Below, in pieces: positions 29,112 to 36,528 of a stretch of DNA of 64,000 nucleotides. This DNA comes from Hymenobacter oligotrophus. GTDB lineage: Bacteria; Bacteroidota; Bacteroidia; Cytophagales; Hymenobacteraceae. The stretch is taken from contig NZ_CP032317.1 of the NCBI RefSeq assembly GCF_003574965.1, positions 682,001 through 746,000 of the forward strand, given 5' to 3'. Position numbers and translations under genes: made by a program. The stretch's first letter is position 1. Each line of letters starts with the position of its first letter. The notes under the pieces were generated by a model. That model was given only the letters and a program-made list of their open reading frames with translations. It was not told the DNA's origin and ran no database searches.

Positions 29112-29737
29112 TTACAGTTGCAGGCTAGCGAGCGAGTTGCCGAAGGTGTCGTTCTGGAACGCGCTTTTGCCGCCTACGAGCCAGCTGCGGTTGCTGCCCA
29201 CGGCCAAGTCGAGGTTCAACGAAAACAGGTAGCCGGCCAGCAAGCCTTGCTCGTGGTCGAAATCGATGTAGCTGGTGTTGGTGGCCCAATTGATGCGGGT
29301 GCTGGGCGCGCCGTAGCGGTTGGAGTAGCCCGCGTAGCCGCCCAAGGCCACGGCAAACAGCACGCGGCGGTAGTTGCCCAGCGGGTGCACGTACACAGCT
29401 CCTGCTTCAGGTGGGCGGCCTGGTAGCTCGCTGCGTAGGGCACCGTTATGCCAGGCGTGCCGGGCCGGTCGGGGTTGTACACGGTGGCCTCGTTTTGGCG
29501 GTTGCCGCCCAACAGCGCCACGCGCGTGCCCAAGCCCAGGTAGCGGCCCAGCAGCGGGCGGTATTCTGCCTGCGCTTTTAGCGTCATCTAGTCGCCGGTA
29601 CCCATGCCGGCCGAGCCCGCGCCTAGGTGCCACGAGGCCCGGGGCGGGGCAGGAGCAACTGGCTCGGGGGGTAGCTGTTGGGCCAGAGCAGGCGCGGCGG
29701 CACCTAGGGCCAGCAGCAGGGCGTAGGGGTAATTCAT
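29112..29737 (-). pseudogene. Decayed outer-membrane/beta-barrel protein gene (stop codon plus frameshift)
   Basis: From ATG 29737 there is a signal peptide (MNYPYALLLALGAAAPALAQ) and 29 more codons. An in-frame TAG at 29590-29588 interrupts it. The same frame resumes at the next codon (MTLKAQAEYRPLLGRYLGLG), with barrel-like strands, then shifts near 29410. The remaining sequence is read in another frame (AVYVHPLGNYRRVLFAVALG, then FSLNLDLAVGSNRSW). The alternating aromatic and Gly pattern suggests a small outer-membrane barrel. Two independent lesions point to a pseudogene rather than a single sequencing error. Family unassigned. Confidence 0.75.
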
Positions 29738-29752
29738 TTAGCTAAATGCGAA

Positions 29753-29803
29753 AAGCCGGTAAAGCAACGGGGCCCAAGGTGGGCGACGTTGCTTTACCGG
29801 CTT
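29753..29803. terminator. Terminator hairpin after pfkA
   Basis: 17-bp arms (29753-29769 and 29787-29803) with an A/T tail on the minus-strand side lie 21 bp after the pfkA stop. Confidence 0.75.
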
Positions 29804-29824
29804 GCGCGGCGGCGTGGCAGTTTG

Positions 29825-30796
29825 CTACACCGACAAAATCTCCACCATGCGCATAAAGCCCTGGTTGATGAGCTTTTTCTTGTAAATAGTGTCGTGGAAA
29901 GGGGTGTACACCAGCTTGCGGTCGACGATGCCGGCCATTACGTTGCGCATGCCGTTCACCAAACCCTCCACGGCCGCAATGCCAATTTGCGAAGCCAGCA
30001 GGCGGTCGGCTGCCGAGGGGGCCCCGCCGCGCTGAATGTGGCCGATAACCGTTACGCGGGCGTCCATTTCCGGAATGGCCTCCTTCACTTTGTTGGCAAT
30101 GATGGTGGCGTTGCCTTCCTCGTCGCCCTCGGCTACGATGATCAGGAACGACGACTTTTGGCGCTTGCGGGCGGTTTGCAGCGTTTCGATAACCGTATCG
30201 ATGCTTTGCTGCTGCTCGGGCACCAACACAATTTCGGCCCCGCCGCCAATGGCGCACGGAATGGCAATGTAGCCCGAGTCGCGGCCCATTACCTCCACAA
30301 AAAAGGCGCGGTCGTGCGAGTCGGCCGTGTCGCGGATTTTGTCGATGGCGTCGAGCGCCGTGTTCACGGCCGTGTCGTAGCCAATGGTGTAATCGGTGCC
30401 GTAGAGGTCGTTGTCGATGGTGCCGGGTGCCCCTACGGTCGGAATGCCGAACTCCTCTTCAAACTTCATGGCGCCGGTAAAAGTACCGTTGCCGCCGATG
30501 GCCACGAGGCCCTCGATCTTGTGGTTCACCAGCTGATCGAACGCCTGTTGGCGGCCCTCCTTCGTCATGAACTTCTGCGAGCGAGCCGACTTAAGAATGG
30601 TGCCGCCGCGCTGCACGATGTTGGCCACCGAGGTGGTGTCGAGCCGCACGATTTCGCCTTTGATCATGCCGGAGTACCCGCGCATAATGCCGTAAACTTC
30701 GATGCCGTGGTAGAGGGCCGTGCGCACCACGGCGCGGATGCACGCGTTCATGCCGGGCGCGTCGCCGCCGCTCGTAAACACTCCGATGCGTTTCAT
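29825..30796 (-). CDS. pfkA: 6-phosphofructokinase
   Basis: 323 residues, standard size for the ATP-dependent bacterial PfkA. Motifs are GVFTSGGDAPGMNACIRA, GGNGTFTGA, GTIDNDLYGTDYTIG (catalytic Asp region), ALDAIDKIRDTADSH, EVMGRDSGYIA and GHIQRGGAPSAADRL. It catalyses fructose-6-phosphate to fructose-1,6-bisphosphate in glycolysis. It is a single minus-strand gene. A terminator-like hairpin with a U-tract lies about 20 nt before its start codon. Confidence 0.95.
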   Translation of the reverse strand: MKRIGVFTSGGDAPGMNACIRAVVRTALYHGIEVYGIMRGYSGMIKGEIVRLDTTSVANIVQRGGTILKSARSQKFMTKEGRQQAFDQLVNHKIEGLVAIGGNGTFTGAMKFEEEFGIPTVGAPGTIDNDLYGTDYTIGYDTAVNTALDAIDKIRDTADSHDRAFFVEVMGRDSGYIAIPCAIGGGAEIVLVPEQQQSIDTVIETLQTARKRQKSSFLIIVAEGDEEGNATIIANKVKEAIPEMDARVTVIGHIQRGGAPSAADRLLASQIGIAAVEGLVNGMRNVMAGIVDRKLVYTPFHDTIYKKKLINQGFMRMVEILSV

Positions 30797-30813
30797 GCTA
30801 GTAAGAAGGGCAG

Positions 30814-30839
30814 AAAAACGGGCCGATTGGCGGCCCGTT
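30814..30839 (-). promoter_or_regulatory. Terminator-like hairpin in the pfkA leader
   Basis: The stem AACGGGCCG / CGGCCCGTT (30817-30825 and 30831-30839) has a 5-base loop. On the minus strand it is followed by TTTTT, 18 nt before the pfkA start codon. No upstream gene on this strand needs a terminator, because the next gene is divergent. It may therefore act as an attenuator or as 5' mRNA protection. No matching antiterminator was identified. Confidence 0.5.
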
Positions 30840-31068
30840 CAGGTGTGGCAATGTAAAGCAACTACTAACCGGTACGGCGGGTTGCTGATTTAAGCCTGCA
30901 AATATGCGCCATTATTTGACAGTTTTTTTTCGGCTTGCGTATGCAGAGCTAGGAGGGAAAAGATAAATTAACATCGCCCTCGTAGCCAACCGGCTTGGCC
31001 GCGGGTTGGCACTAGCCAGCTAGGCTTTTGGTGCGGCCGTTCTCCTTCACCGTTTCTCTTCCCACCGT

Positions 31069-31533
31069 ATGTTTGGTTTCTTCGAAAGCGAACAAAGCAA
31101 GAAAGTACGCAGCCACATTCACAACCTGGCTTCGCTGGCCCGCGTCGACGGGCACATCGACGAGCGGGAGATGAATTTCCTGGTGTCGGTGGGGAAGAAA
31201 AACGGGCTGAGCTCGAGCGATGTGCGCAGCGTGGTGGCACAGGCGCAGCAGCATAGCCTTACGCTGCCCGACAACGACTCCGAGCGCTTCGACCAAATCT
31301 TCGACCTGGTGGACATGATGCTGGCCGATGGCGTGGTGGACGACAACGAAATGGATTTTTGCATCGACATGGCCGAGAAGCTGGGCTTCCGCAAAGCCAT
31401 TGTGGGCGTGCTGGTGCGCAAAATATCCATGGGCGTGCGCGACGGCCTGCCCCGCGAACAAATCAAGACCGAATCGGAAGCCTTCCTGAATTTCAAAGGC
31501 GAAGGCACCGCCGCCCACGGCCGCGGCCTATAG
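31069..31533 (+). CDS. TerB-like (tellurite resistance) protein
   Basis: 154 residues, all-helical. It has the TerB duplication of acidic DG motifs: ARVDGHIDEREMNFL and MLADGVVDDNEMDFCIDMAE. These resemble Ca2+/metal-binding loops seen in TerB. TerB-like domains occur in tellurite and stress responses and as stand-alone proteins. No other ter gene is nearby, so the role is unclear. The short N-terminus (MFGFFESEQSKKVRSHIHNL) and a C-terminal Gly tail complete it. Confidence 0.8.
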   Translation: MFGFFESEQSKKVRSHIHNLASLARVDGHIDEREMNFLVSVGKKNGLSSSDVRSVVAQAQQHSLTLPDNDSERFDQIFDLVDMMLADGVVDDNEMDFCIDMAEKLGFRKAIVGVLVRKISMGVRDGLPREQIKTESEAFLNFKGEGTAAHGRGL

Positions 31534-31565
31534 TTGGCTGCGGCGTACCTAGGGCTTACTATACA

Positions 31566-31663
31566 GTCATCCTGAGCAAAGCGAAGGACCTTACCACCGC
31601 TGAACAAGTCGTTGCTACGATTTTCGTTCTCGCGTGATAAGGTCCTTCCTGCGTCAGGATGAC
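31566..31663. repeat. 98-bp inverted-repeat element (GTCATCCTGA ... TCAGGATGAC)
   Basis: Terminal GTCATCCTGAGC and GCGTCAGGATGAC flank inner arms GAAGGACCTTA and TAAGGTCCTTC. The element is non-coding and lies between convergent genes. The motif is, to my recollection, widespread as a small dispersed repeat in Bacteroidota. The identity as a mobile element is inferred. Confidence 0.6.
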
Positions 31664-31697
31664 AGATGAAAGCAAGCGTCGCGGCTTGCGGCGCTTG

Positions 31698-32894
31698 CTA
31701 CTGCCGGGCTACTGCATCAATGGCCCGCAGCAAGGCCGCGCAGGCGTAGTCGATTTCGTCGTCGGCGATGGTGAGGGGCGGGGCCAGGCGCAGCGAGTTG
31801 TCGCAGAACAAAAACCAGTCGGTAAGTATGCCTTCGTGCGCGAGGGCGTGGTCGATGATGGGCTTCAGTACCGCAAACGACTCAAACTCCACAGCCATCA
31901 TCAGTCCCTGGCCGCGCACCGCCCGAATGGCCGGGTGCACCAGCTGCTGCCGGAAGCGCGCGGCTTTGCCAGGTACGCCGGCCAGCAGGTTGTCGTCGAG
32001 GATAGTGCGCAGCGTGGCCAGCGAGGCCGCGCACGACACGGGGTGGCCGCCGAAGGTGGTGCAGTGGCCCAGGATGGGGTTCGTCTTGAAGCCCTGCATG
32101 ATTTCCTGGCGCGAAATGAATGCCCCGATGGGCATGCCGCCGCCCATGCCTTTGGCCGTAAGCAGAATATCGGGCTCGATGCCAAATTGCTCGAAGGCCC
32201 AGAACGTGCCCGTGCGGCCAAAACCGCACTGAATTTCGTCCAAAATCAGCAGCGCGCCCACTTGGGTGCAGCGGCGGCGCAGGTGCCCTAGGTAGTCGTG
32301 CAGGGGCACGCGCACGCCGGCTTCGCCCTGTACCGTTTCCACGATTACGGCGGCCGTGCGCGTGGTAATCAGCTCGAGGTCGGGCAGGTGGTTGTAGCGG
32401 ATGTGGCGCACATCGGGCAGCAGGGGGCGGTAGCTGCGCTTAAAGCCCTCGGAGCCGTTTACCGACAAGGCGCCCTGCGTGGAGCCGTGGTAGGCGTTGT
32501 GGCAGCTGATGAGCTCGGTGCGGCCGGTGTGGCGCTTGGCCAGCTTAAGCGCGCCCTCCACAGCCTCGGTGCCCGAGTTCACGAAGTACACGTTGTCGAG
32601 GGCCGGGGGCAGGGTTTGGTGCAGGGCGTGGGCCAGCTCGGCCGGCGGCGCCTGTACCAACTCGCCGTACACCATCAGGTGCAAGTACTTATCGAGCTGC
32701 TGCTGAATGGCTTGCAGTACGCGCGGGTGGCGGTGCCCCACGTTGCTCACGCCAATGCCCGAAATCAGATCGAGAATGCGGCCGCCGTCGGGCGAGTACA
32801 TCCACACGCCTTCGGCGCGCTCAATTTCGAGCAGCAACGGAAAGTCGGACGTTTGGGCCTGGTGGCGCAAAAAAAGCTGGCGGGGAGTAAGCAT
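31698..32894 (-). CDS. Class III aminotransferase (acetylornithine/4-aminobutyrate type)
   Basis: 398 residues from ATG 32894. It has VNSGTEAVEGALKLAKR, YHGSTQGALSV, AVIVETVQGEAGVRVP, LLILDEIQCGFGRTG (PLP Asp) and LTAKGMGGGMPIGAFI with the PLP-binding Lys, all in family order. It transfers amino groups between amine donors such as ornithine, acetylornithine or GABA and 2-oxoglutarate. The exact substrate cannot be read. Single gene on the minus strand. Confidence 0.85.
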   Translation of the reverse strand: MLTPRQLFLRHQAQTSDFPLLLEIERAEGVWMYSPDGGRILDLISGIGVSNVGHRHPRVLQAIQQQLDKYLHLMVYGELVQAPPAELAHALHQTLPPALDNVYFVNSGTEAVEGALKLAKRHTGRTELISCHNAYHGSTQGALSVNGSEGFKRSYRPLLPDVRHIRYNHLPDLELITTRTAAVIVETVQGEAGVRVPLHDYLGHLRRRCTQVGALLILDEIQCGFGRTGTFWAFEQFGIEPDILLTAKGMGGGMPIGAFISRQEIMQGFKTNPILGHCTTFGGHPVSCAASLATLRTILDDNLLAGVPGKAARFRQQLVHPAIRAVRGQGLMMAVEFESFAVLKPIIDHALAHEGILTDWFLFCDNSLRLAPPLTIADDEIDYACAALLRAIDAVARQ

Positions 32895-32971
32895 AAGCGT
32901 GCAGAACGAGCCCGCAAAGTTACCCCACCCAAGGCATAACCGCGCCGCCAGCGCCCGGTACCTAGGGCAAA

Positions 32972-33007
32972 ACAAACAAGGCGCCCCCAGCGGGGCGCCT
33001 TGTTTGT
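32972..33007 (-). terminator. Terminator of the sigma/Spy-like operon
   Basis: 16-bp arms (32972-32987 and 32992-33007) with a 4-base loop lie 19 bp past the stop of the Spy-like gene at 33026. Confidence 0.8.
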
Positions 33008-33025
33008 GGAGTGCGAGCAGCGGAG

Positions 33026-33508
33026 TTAATCGTCGTTGGTGGCGGCTTGGGCAGGGCGGTTGTCGAGGCGCTTGATAAGGGCGCGGGTAAACTCGCGTTC
33101 GGCCTGCTGCAGCTGGGCCACCTGGCGCAGGGTAATTACCTTCTCAAAACGGGCCACATACTCTTTGTCGAGGTTCAGCTCGTTCTGGCGCATGGCAAAC
33201 TGCTGGTTGAGCGCCGCCCGAATGTCTTTGTCGCTCATGGCGGAGTAATCGGTGCCGCGGCGCGCCTCGCCGGCCTGGCGGCGCAGGGCCCGGCGCTTTT
33301 CGGTGTACTCGTTGAACAAGGGCCAGAAGCGCTGCGACTGTTCGGGCGTGAGGGCCAGTTTTTCGGTGATGTAGGCCACGCGGGCGCTTTCGAGGCGCTC
33401 CATGCGCGGGCCGTTGCCGGGGCCACCGGGCCGCTGTGCCATGGCGGGCGCGCCGGCACCTAGGGCCAGCAGCACAAGCAGCGGGTAGAGCAATCGAAAA
33501 AGCTTCAT
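33026..33508 (-). CDS. Spy/CpxP-like periplasmic protein
   Basis: 160 residues from ATG 33508. The signal peptide (LLYPLLVLLALGAGAPAMAQ) is cut after AMAQ. The mature part is helical: RVAYITEKLALTPEQSQRFW resembles the LTxxQ helices of Spy/CpxP and of metal sensor CnrX, then EYTEKRRALRRQ and a charged helix. Such proteins sense misfolded proteins or metals in the envelope. It is the last gene of the sigma/TM operon (29 bp after the middle gene), which suggests a sensor role. Confidence 0.65.
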   Translation of the reverse strand: MKLFRLLYPLLVLLALGAGAPAMAQRPGGPGNGPRMERLESARVAYITEKLALTPEQSQRFWPLFNEYTEKRRALRRQAGEARRGTDYSAMSDKDIRAALNQQFAMRQNELNLDKEYVARFEKVITLRQVAQLQQAEREFTRALIKRLDNRPAQAATNDD

Positions 33509-33537
33509 ATCAGGAGAAAGGAGTTGCAAAGATGGGC

Positions 33538-34020
33538 TTAGAGGTAAACATCCACGCTGGGCTGCTCGTCGAGGGCGGCTTCGAGCTCGGCGCGCGAGGT
33601 GCCGGGCAAAAACGTGGCCGTCAGGTCGCGGTCGGCCACGGGCGTTTCCGACAGGTCCTGCAGCGTCAGGCGCTCATCGTGGGTGAGCAGGTACTGCACC
33701 ACCTCGGCGTGCGGCACGGCCGCCAACGCCTGCGCCGACCTAGGCGCCACGGCCGCCGCCGGGCCAGCGGCGTAGCGCGCCGGGCCGTTGGTAAGCCAAA
33801 ACGCGCCCACAAAAGCCACCAGCACCAGCGCCGAGGCCAGGGCTGTGCGCAGCGGCGCGCTAAGCGCCGCCAGCCAGCCAAACAGCGGCGCTGCCTCGGG
33901 TTCGGCGGGGCGCACGCGCTGCATCACGCGCAGCGGCAGCTTATCGAAGTAGTCCTCGGGCGGCGCGGCCAGCGGGGGCTGCCGCCGGGGGTGGTCGTCG
34001 AGGCGAAAAGGCATTTTCAT
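33538..34020 (-). CDS. Single-TM protein, probable anti-sigma factor
   Basis: 160 residues. The N-terminal about 50 are cytosolic (PPEDYFDKLPLRVMQRV). One membrane helix follows (LRTALASALVLVAFVGAFWL), then a periplasmic part with an Ala/Pro-rich linker and a globular tail (PHAEVVQYLLTHDERLTLQD). Topology and position right after the sigma gene (30 bp) fit an anti-sigma factor. No ZAS zinc motif is seen, so this is inference from synteny and topology. Confidence 0.55.
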   Translation of the reverse strand: MKMPFRLDDHPRRQPPLAAPPEDYFDKLPLRVMQRVRPAEPEAAPLFGWLAALSAPLRTALASALVLVAFVGAFWLTNGPARYAAGPAAAVAPRSAQALAAVPHAEVVQYLLTHDERLTLQDLSETPVADRDLTATFLPGTSRAELEAALDEQPSVDVYL

Positions 34021-34050
34021 ATCGGTTAGAGGGCCGCAAAGCCCCGAGGT

Positions 34051-34650
34051 TTAATGGCTGGCTTCGTTTACGTATTGCTCGATCTTCTTGACGGCGTGGT
34101 GGTACGATGCCTTAAGGGCGCCCACGCTGGTGCCGGTAACCTCGGCCATTTGCTCGTAGGGCATTTCGTCGTAGTAGCGCAGGTTAAACACCATGCGCTG
34201 CTTGTCGGGCAGGCGCAAAATGGCTTTCTGCAACTTCAGCTCCACCTCGTCGGCGGCCAAGGAGTCGTCGGCCTCGAGCTTGGCCGAAAGCTCGGCGCCC
34301 ACATCGTTGAGCGGCAGGAAAAACTTGCGCCGCTTGCTCTGCAAAAAGTTAAGGCATTCGTTGGTGGCAATGCGGTAAATCCAAGTGTAGAGCGAGGCGT
34401 CGGCGCGGAAGTTCTCGAGGTTGTTCCACACCTTCACGAACACGTCCTGCACCAGGTCGTCGGCATCGTCGTGGTCGATTACCATTTTGCGCACGTGCCA
34501 GTACACCCGCTGCTGGTACTTGCGCACCAGTTGGTTGAAGGCCACGTTGCGCGCAGCGGGGTCCCGAAACTTGAGGAGGATTTCCTGGTCTTCCAAACGG
34601 GCGAGGGGAGAAGTGGGAGAGGCGGTTGGCGTGTGCGGGGTTAGACGCAA
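34051..34650 (-). CDS. ECF-type RNA polymerase sigma factor
   Basis: 199 residues with no sigma 1.1. Region 2 reads VRKYQQRVYWHVRKMVIDHD, DDLVQDVFVKVWNNL and LYTWIYRIATNECLNFLQ. Region 4 includes LPDKQRMVFNLRYYDEMPYE and EVTGTSVGALKASYHHAVKK. First gene of a three-gene operon with a single-TM protein and a Spy-like periplasmic protein. It probably directs an envelope-stress regulon; its promoter consensus is not evident here. Confidence 0.92.
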   Translation of the reverse strand: MRLTPHTPTASPTSPLARLEDQEILLKFRDPAARNVAFNQLVRKYQQRVYWHVRKMVIDHDDADDLVQDVFVKVWNNLENFRADASLYTWIYRIATNECLNFLQSKRRKFFLPLNDVGAELSAKLEADDSLAADEVELKLQKAILRLPDKQRMVFNLRYYDEMPYEQMAEVTGTSVGALKASYHHAVKKIEQYVNEASH

Positions 34651-34879
34651 GCCACCCGGCTGGGTTTAACTGGTGCGCCAGAAATTGTTATTCGCCTGTG
34701 CGGCCGACCCCACCAGCCTTGCCGCCGCGCGGCGGTCAAGCGCGCCACCGCTTGCCAGTGCCTGGCACCCGATGGGCAAATTTTGCGGTCGGCAAATAAC
34801 GGTTGCTTCGGGCAGGGTTGTTTTACTTGCAGGCCGCTATCTGCATCCGGCCACTAACACTTCTTTCTTCAAGCAACCC

Positions 34880-35224
34880 ATGCGTAAACTAATTGTCCTG
34901 CTGATTGCCCTCGTGGCCACGGCCTGCCGGCATGAGCCCAAAGGCGTCGAAGTTTCGTTTGCGGTAGTGGCAGAGGCGTACCAGGCGGGCGAGCTTAAGA
35001 AGCTGAGCTACAGCGAAGCCGACAACCTGGTGCTGGCCGAACCCACCCGCGAAGCCCTGAATACCTACAAGTATTCGGACATGATGGACTATTCTTCGGG
35101 CAAAGGGCAAATAAAATAAGTCCAGGAGCTCAGGCTTAAGGTAAAAGTCGTTTCGTTGGCTGATTTCACCCGCGAAATGGAAAAGGCCACGGGCCGCCGG
35201 CCGGTTGTTGAAATCCTGAAGTAG
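34880..35224 (+). pseudogene. Small lipoprotein gene with internal stop
   Basis: From ATG 34880 there are 79 codons: a lipoprotein signal (MRKLIVLLIALVATACRH, lipobox ATAC), then charged residues. A TAA at 35117-35119 ends it. The same frame stays open beyond it for 34 codons (VQELRLKVKVVSLADFTREM, then TGRRPVVEILK) and ends in TAG at 35224. Coding-like content after the stop suggests a nonsense mutation in a roughly 115-residue lipoprotein. A genuine 79-residue form is also possible. Function unknown. Confidence 0.5.
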
Positions 35225-35552
35225 GGCCCGCCGGAGCAAGAAGTCGCGCAAGGTGGCCCTAGGTGCCGCTTGTGGCCCGCCGCGGCAGGGGCCGGTTGCG
35301 CCGGGCAGCCAGCGTGGCATACCCAGCAGCCCAATGCCGTTCTACCGCGCCCAGCAAGCCCGCTGCCCAAGCTTTATGGCAGAGTTAGGTATAGTCAGCC
35401 CAGATAGTTGTGGCCTGTTGTGTTTCATAAGTAGTTAAGAGAGTGTATATTGATAGTGCCTGCCCGGCGCTGGCCGGGGCAGCGTGGCCAAAGCGCAAGC
35501 ACAGGCGGCAGTTGCAGGCGTATGGTTTCGGAAGACTAATCAGCTCGGCTTT
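35225..35552. other. Intergenic region, little recognisable
   Basis: Between the lipoprotein remnant and the membrane-protein gene. It contains one CCTAGG (near 35260) in the extended GCCCTAGGTGCC form. I see no gene or RNA I can support. Confidence 0.4.
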
Positions 35553-36284
35553 ATGCTCCGATTCCGCATCACATCGGGTTATGCGTTGGCGCTGCTGGCG
35601 CTCATGTTTTTCACCCAGGAGGTGCGCATGAGCTTGCGGATGCTTCTGATGCGTGCGATGTGCGGCTGCTGGGGCAACCGCACGTTCAGCGAGTGGGAGA
35701 GTTGCAGTAGCTGCGCCGCCACCGAAGCCGGCCAACTGGGCGCCCAGGCCCTAGGTGCCAGCTTGCCCTACCTGCAAATGTGGCTGGGCTACCAGCTGCT
35801 CGCCGAAAACCACCATGCCCGCACGCGGGCGGTTGGCTTGGCGCTGGTGTTTGCCAGTCTGCCGCTGGCCCGCCTGAGCTCGGCCACACTCGCCGCAGGC
35901 CCCGAAACCCACCTGATGCGGCAGCTACTGGGCGAGTGGGGCGCCAGCTGGCTGGCGGCCATTTTGCTGGTGCTGCTGCTGGTGGTGCCGCCTGCCATTC
36001 GGGCCCACGATGCCCTGCTGCACCCCAAGCGCGGCGCCCTGTTTCTGGGCCTGCTGCTGGTGCCGTTGGCGGCCAACGCGGTAGTGGTTACGGGCGTGCT
36101 CGATCCGTTGCTGCGCTCGGGTGTGCTGGCCGGCTACGGACCAATGCATGCGCCTTGGCTGGCCTTGCTGTGGCTTTGCGTGCTAGGAGTGGTGCTGGTG
36201 GCCTCGTGCCGCTGCCTGCGCCTGGGCGACGAAGCCAGCAATATTTCGCTGTTTCGGCACCAGCGAAGCTCGGGGCTGGCCTGA
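35553..36284 (+). CDS. Unrecognised polytopic membrane protein
   Basis: 243 residues from ATG 35553 (MLRFRITSGYALALLALMFF); an earlier ATG at 35484 adds 23 atypical residues. Five to six hydrophobic helices are visible, including WLAAILLVLLLVVPPAI and GALFLGLLLVPLAANAVVVTG. A cysteine-rich loop CGCWGNRTFSEWESCSSC lies near residue 40 with four Cys. No family is recognised. Possible metal or disulfide site is speculative. Stand-alone gene. Confidence 0.55.
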   Translation: MLRFRITSGYALALLALMFFTQEVRMSLRMLLMRAMCGCWGNRTFSEWESCSSCAATEAGQLGAQALGASLPYLQMWLGYQLLAENHHARTRAVGLALVFASLPLARLSSATLAAGPETHLMRQLLGEWGASWLAAILLVLLLVVPPAIRAHDALLHPKRGALFLGLLLVPLAANAVVVTGVLDPLLRSGVLAGYGPMHAPWLALLWLCVLGVVLVASCRCLRLGDEASNISLFRHQRSSGLA

Positions 36285-36467
36285 GCAACTACCCGTCGCA
36301 GGCGCAACGGCAGCGCTTCGGTGCTTGCCAAACCGGCTGCAAGCCCGCCATGCACCGCCCGGCACGGATAAGAGCCAGCCCCGTAAACATGGTTTCAGCG
36401 GTGATGGGCAGCACCACAGACTATTTGCGACGTTTGGCGCGGGCTAGCAGGCAAGCCCTCTAAAAAG

Positions 36468-36504
36468 GCAACGCCCCCAACCACCTAGGGGCCGGGGGCG
36501 TTGC
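36468..36504. terminator. Terminator with CCTAGG in its loop
   Basis: An 11-bp stem GCAACGCCCCC / GGGGGCGTTGC (36468-36478 and 36494-36504) sits between convergent genes. The 15-base loop contains CCTAGG at 36484-36489. Confidence 0.75.
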
Positions 36505-36528
36505 GTGCCGCAAGATGAGCCAGACAGC

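Noticed and set aside
29789-30856. 355-residue + strand frame opposite pfkA
   Set aside because: It is Gly/His/Arg/Val-rich as expected for the reverse complement of a high-GC gene, and pfkA motifs on the other strand are complete.
30840-31068. Riboswitch in front of pfkA
   Set aside because: Only a terminator-like hairpin is visible. I could not identify a ligand-binding aptamer or an antiterminator pairing, so a riboswitch call is not supported.
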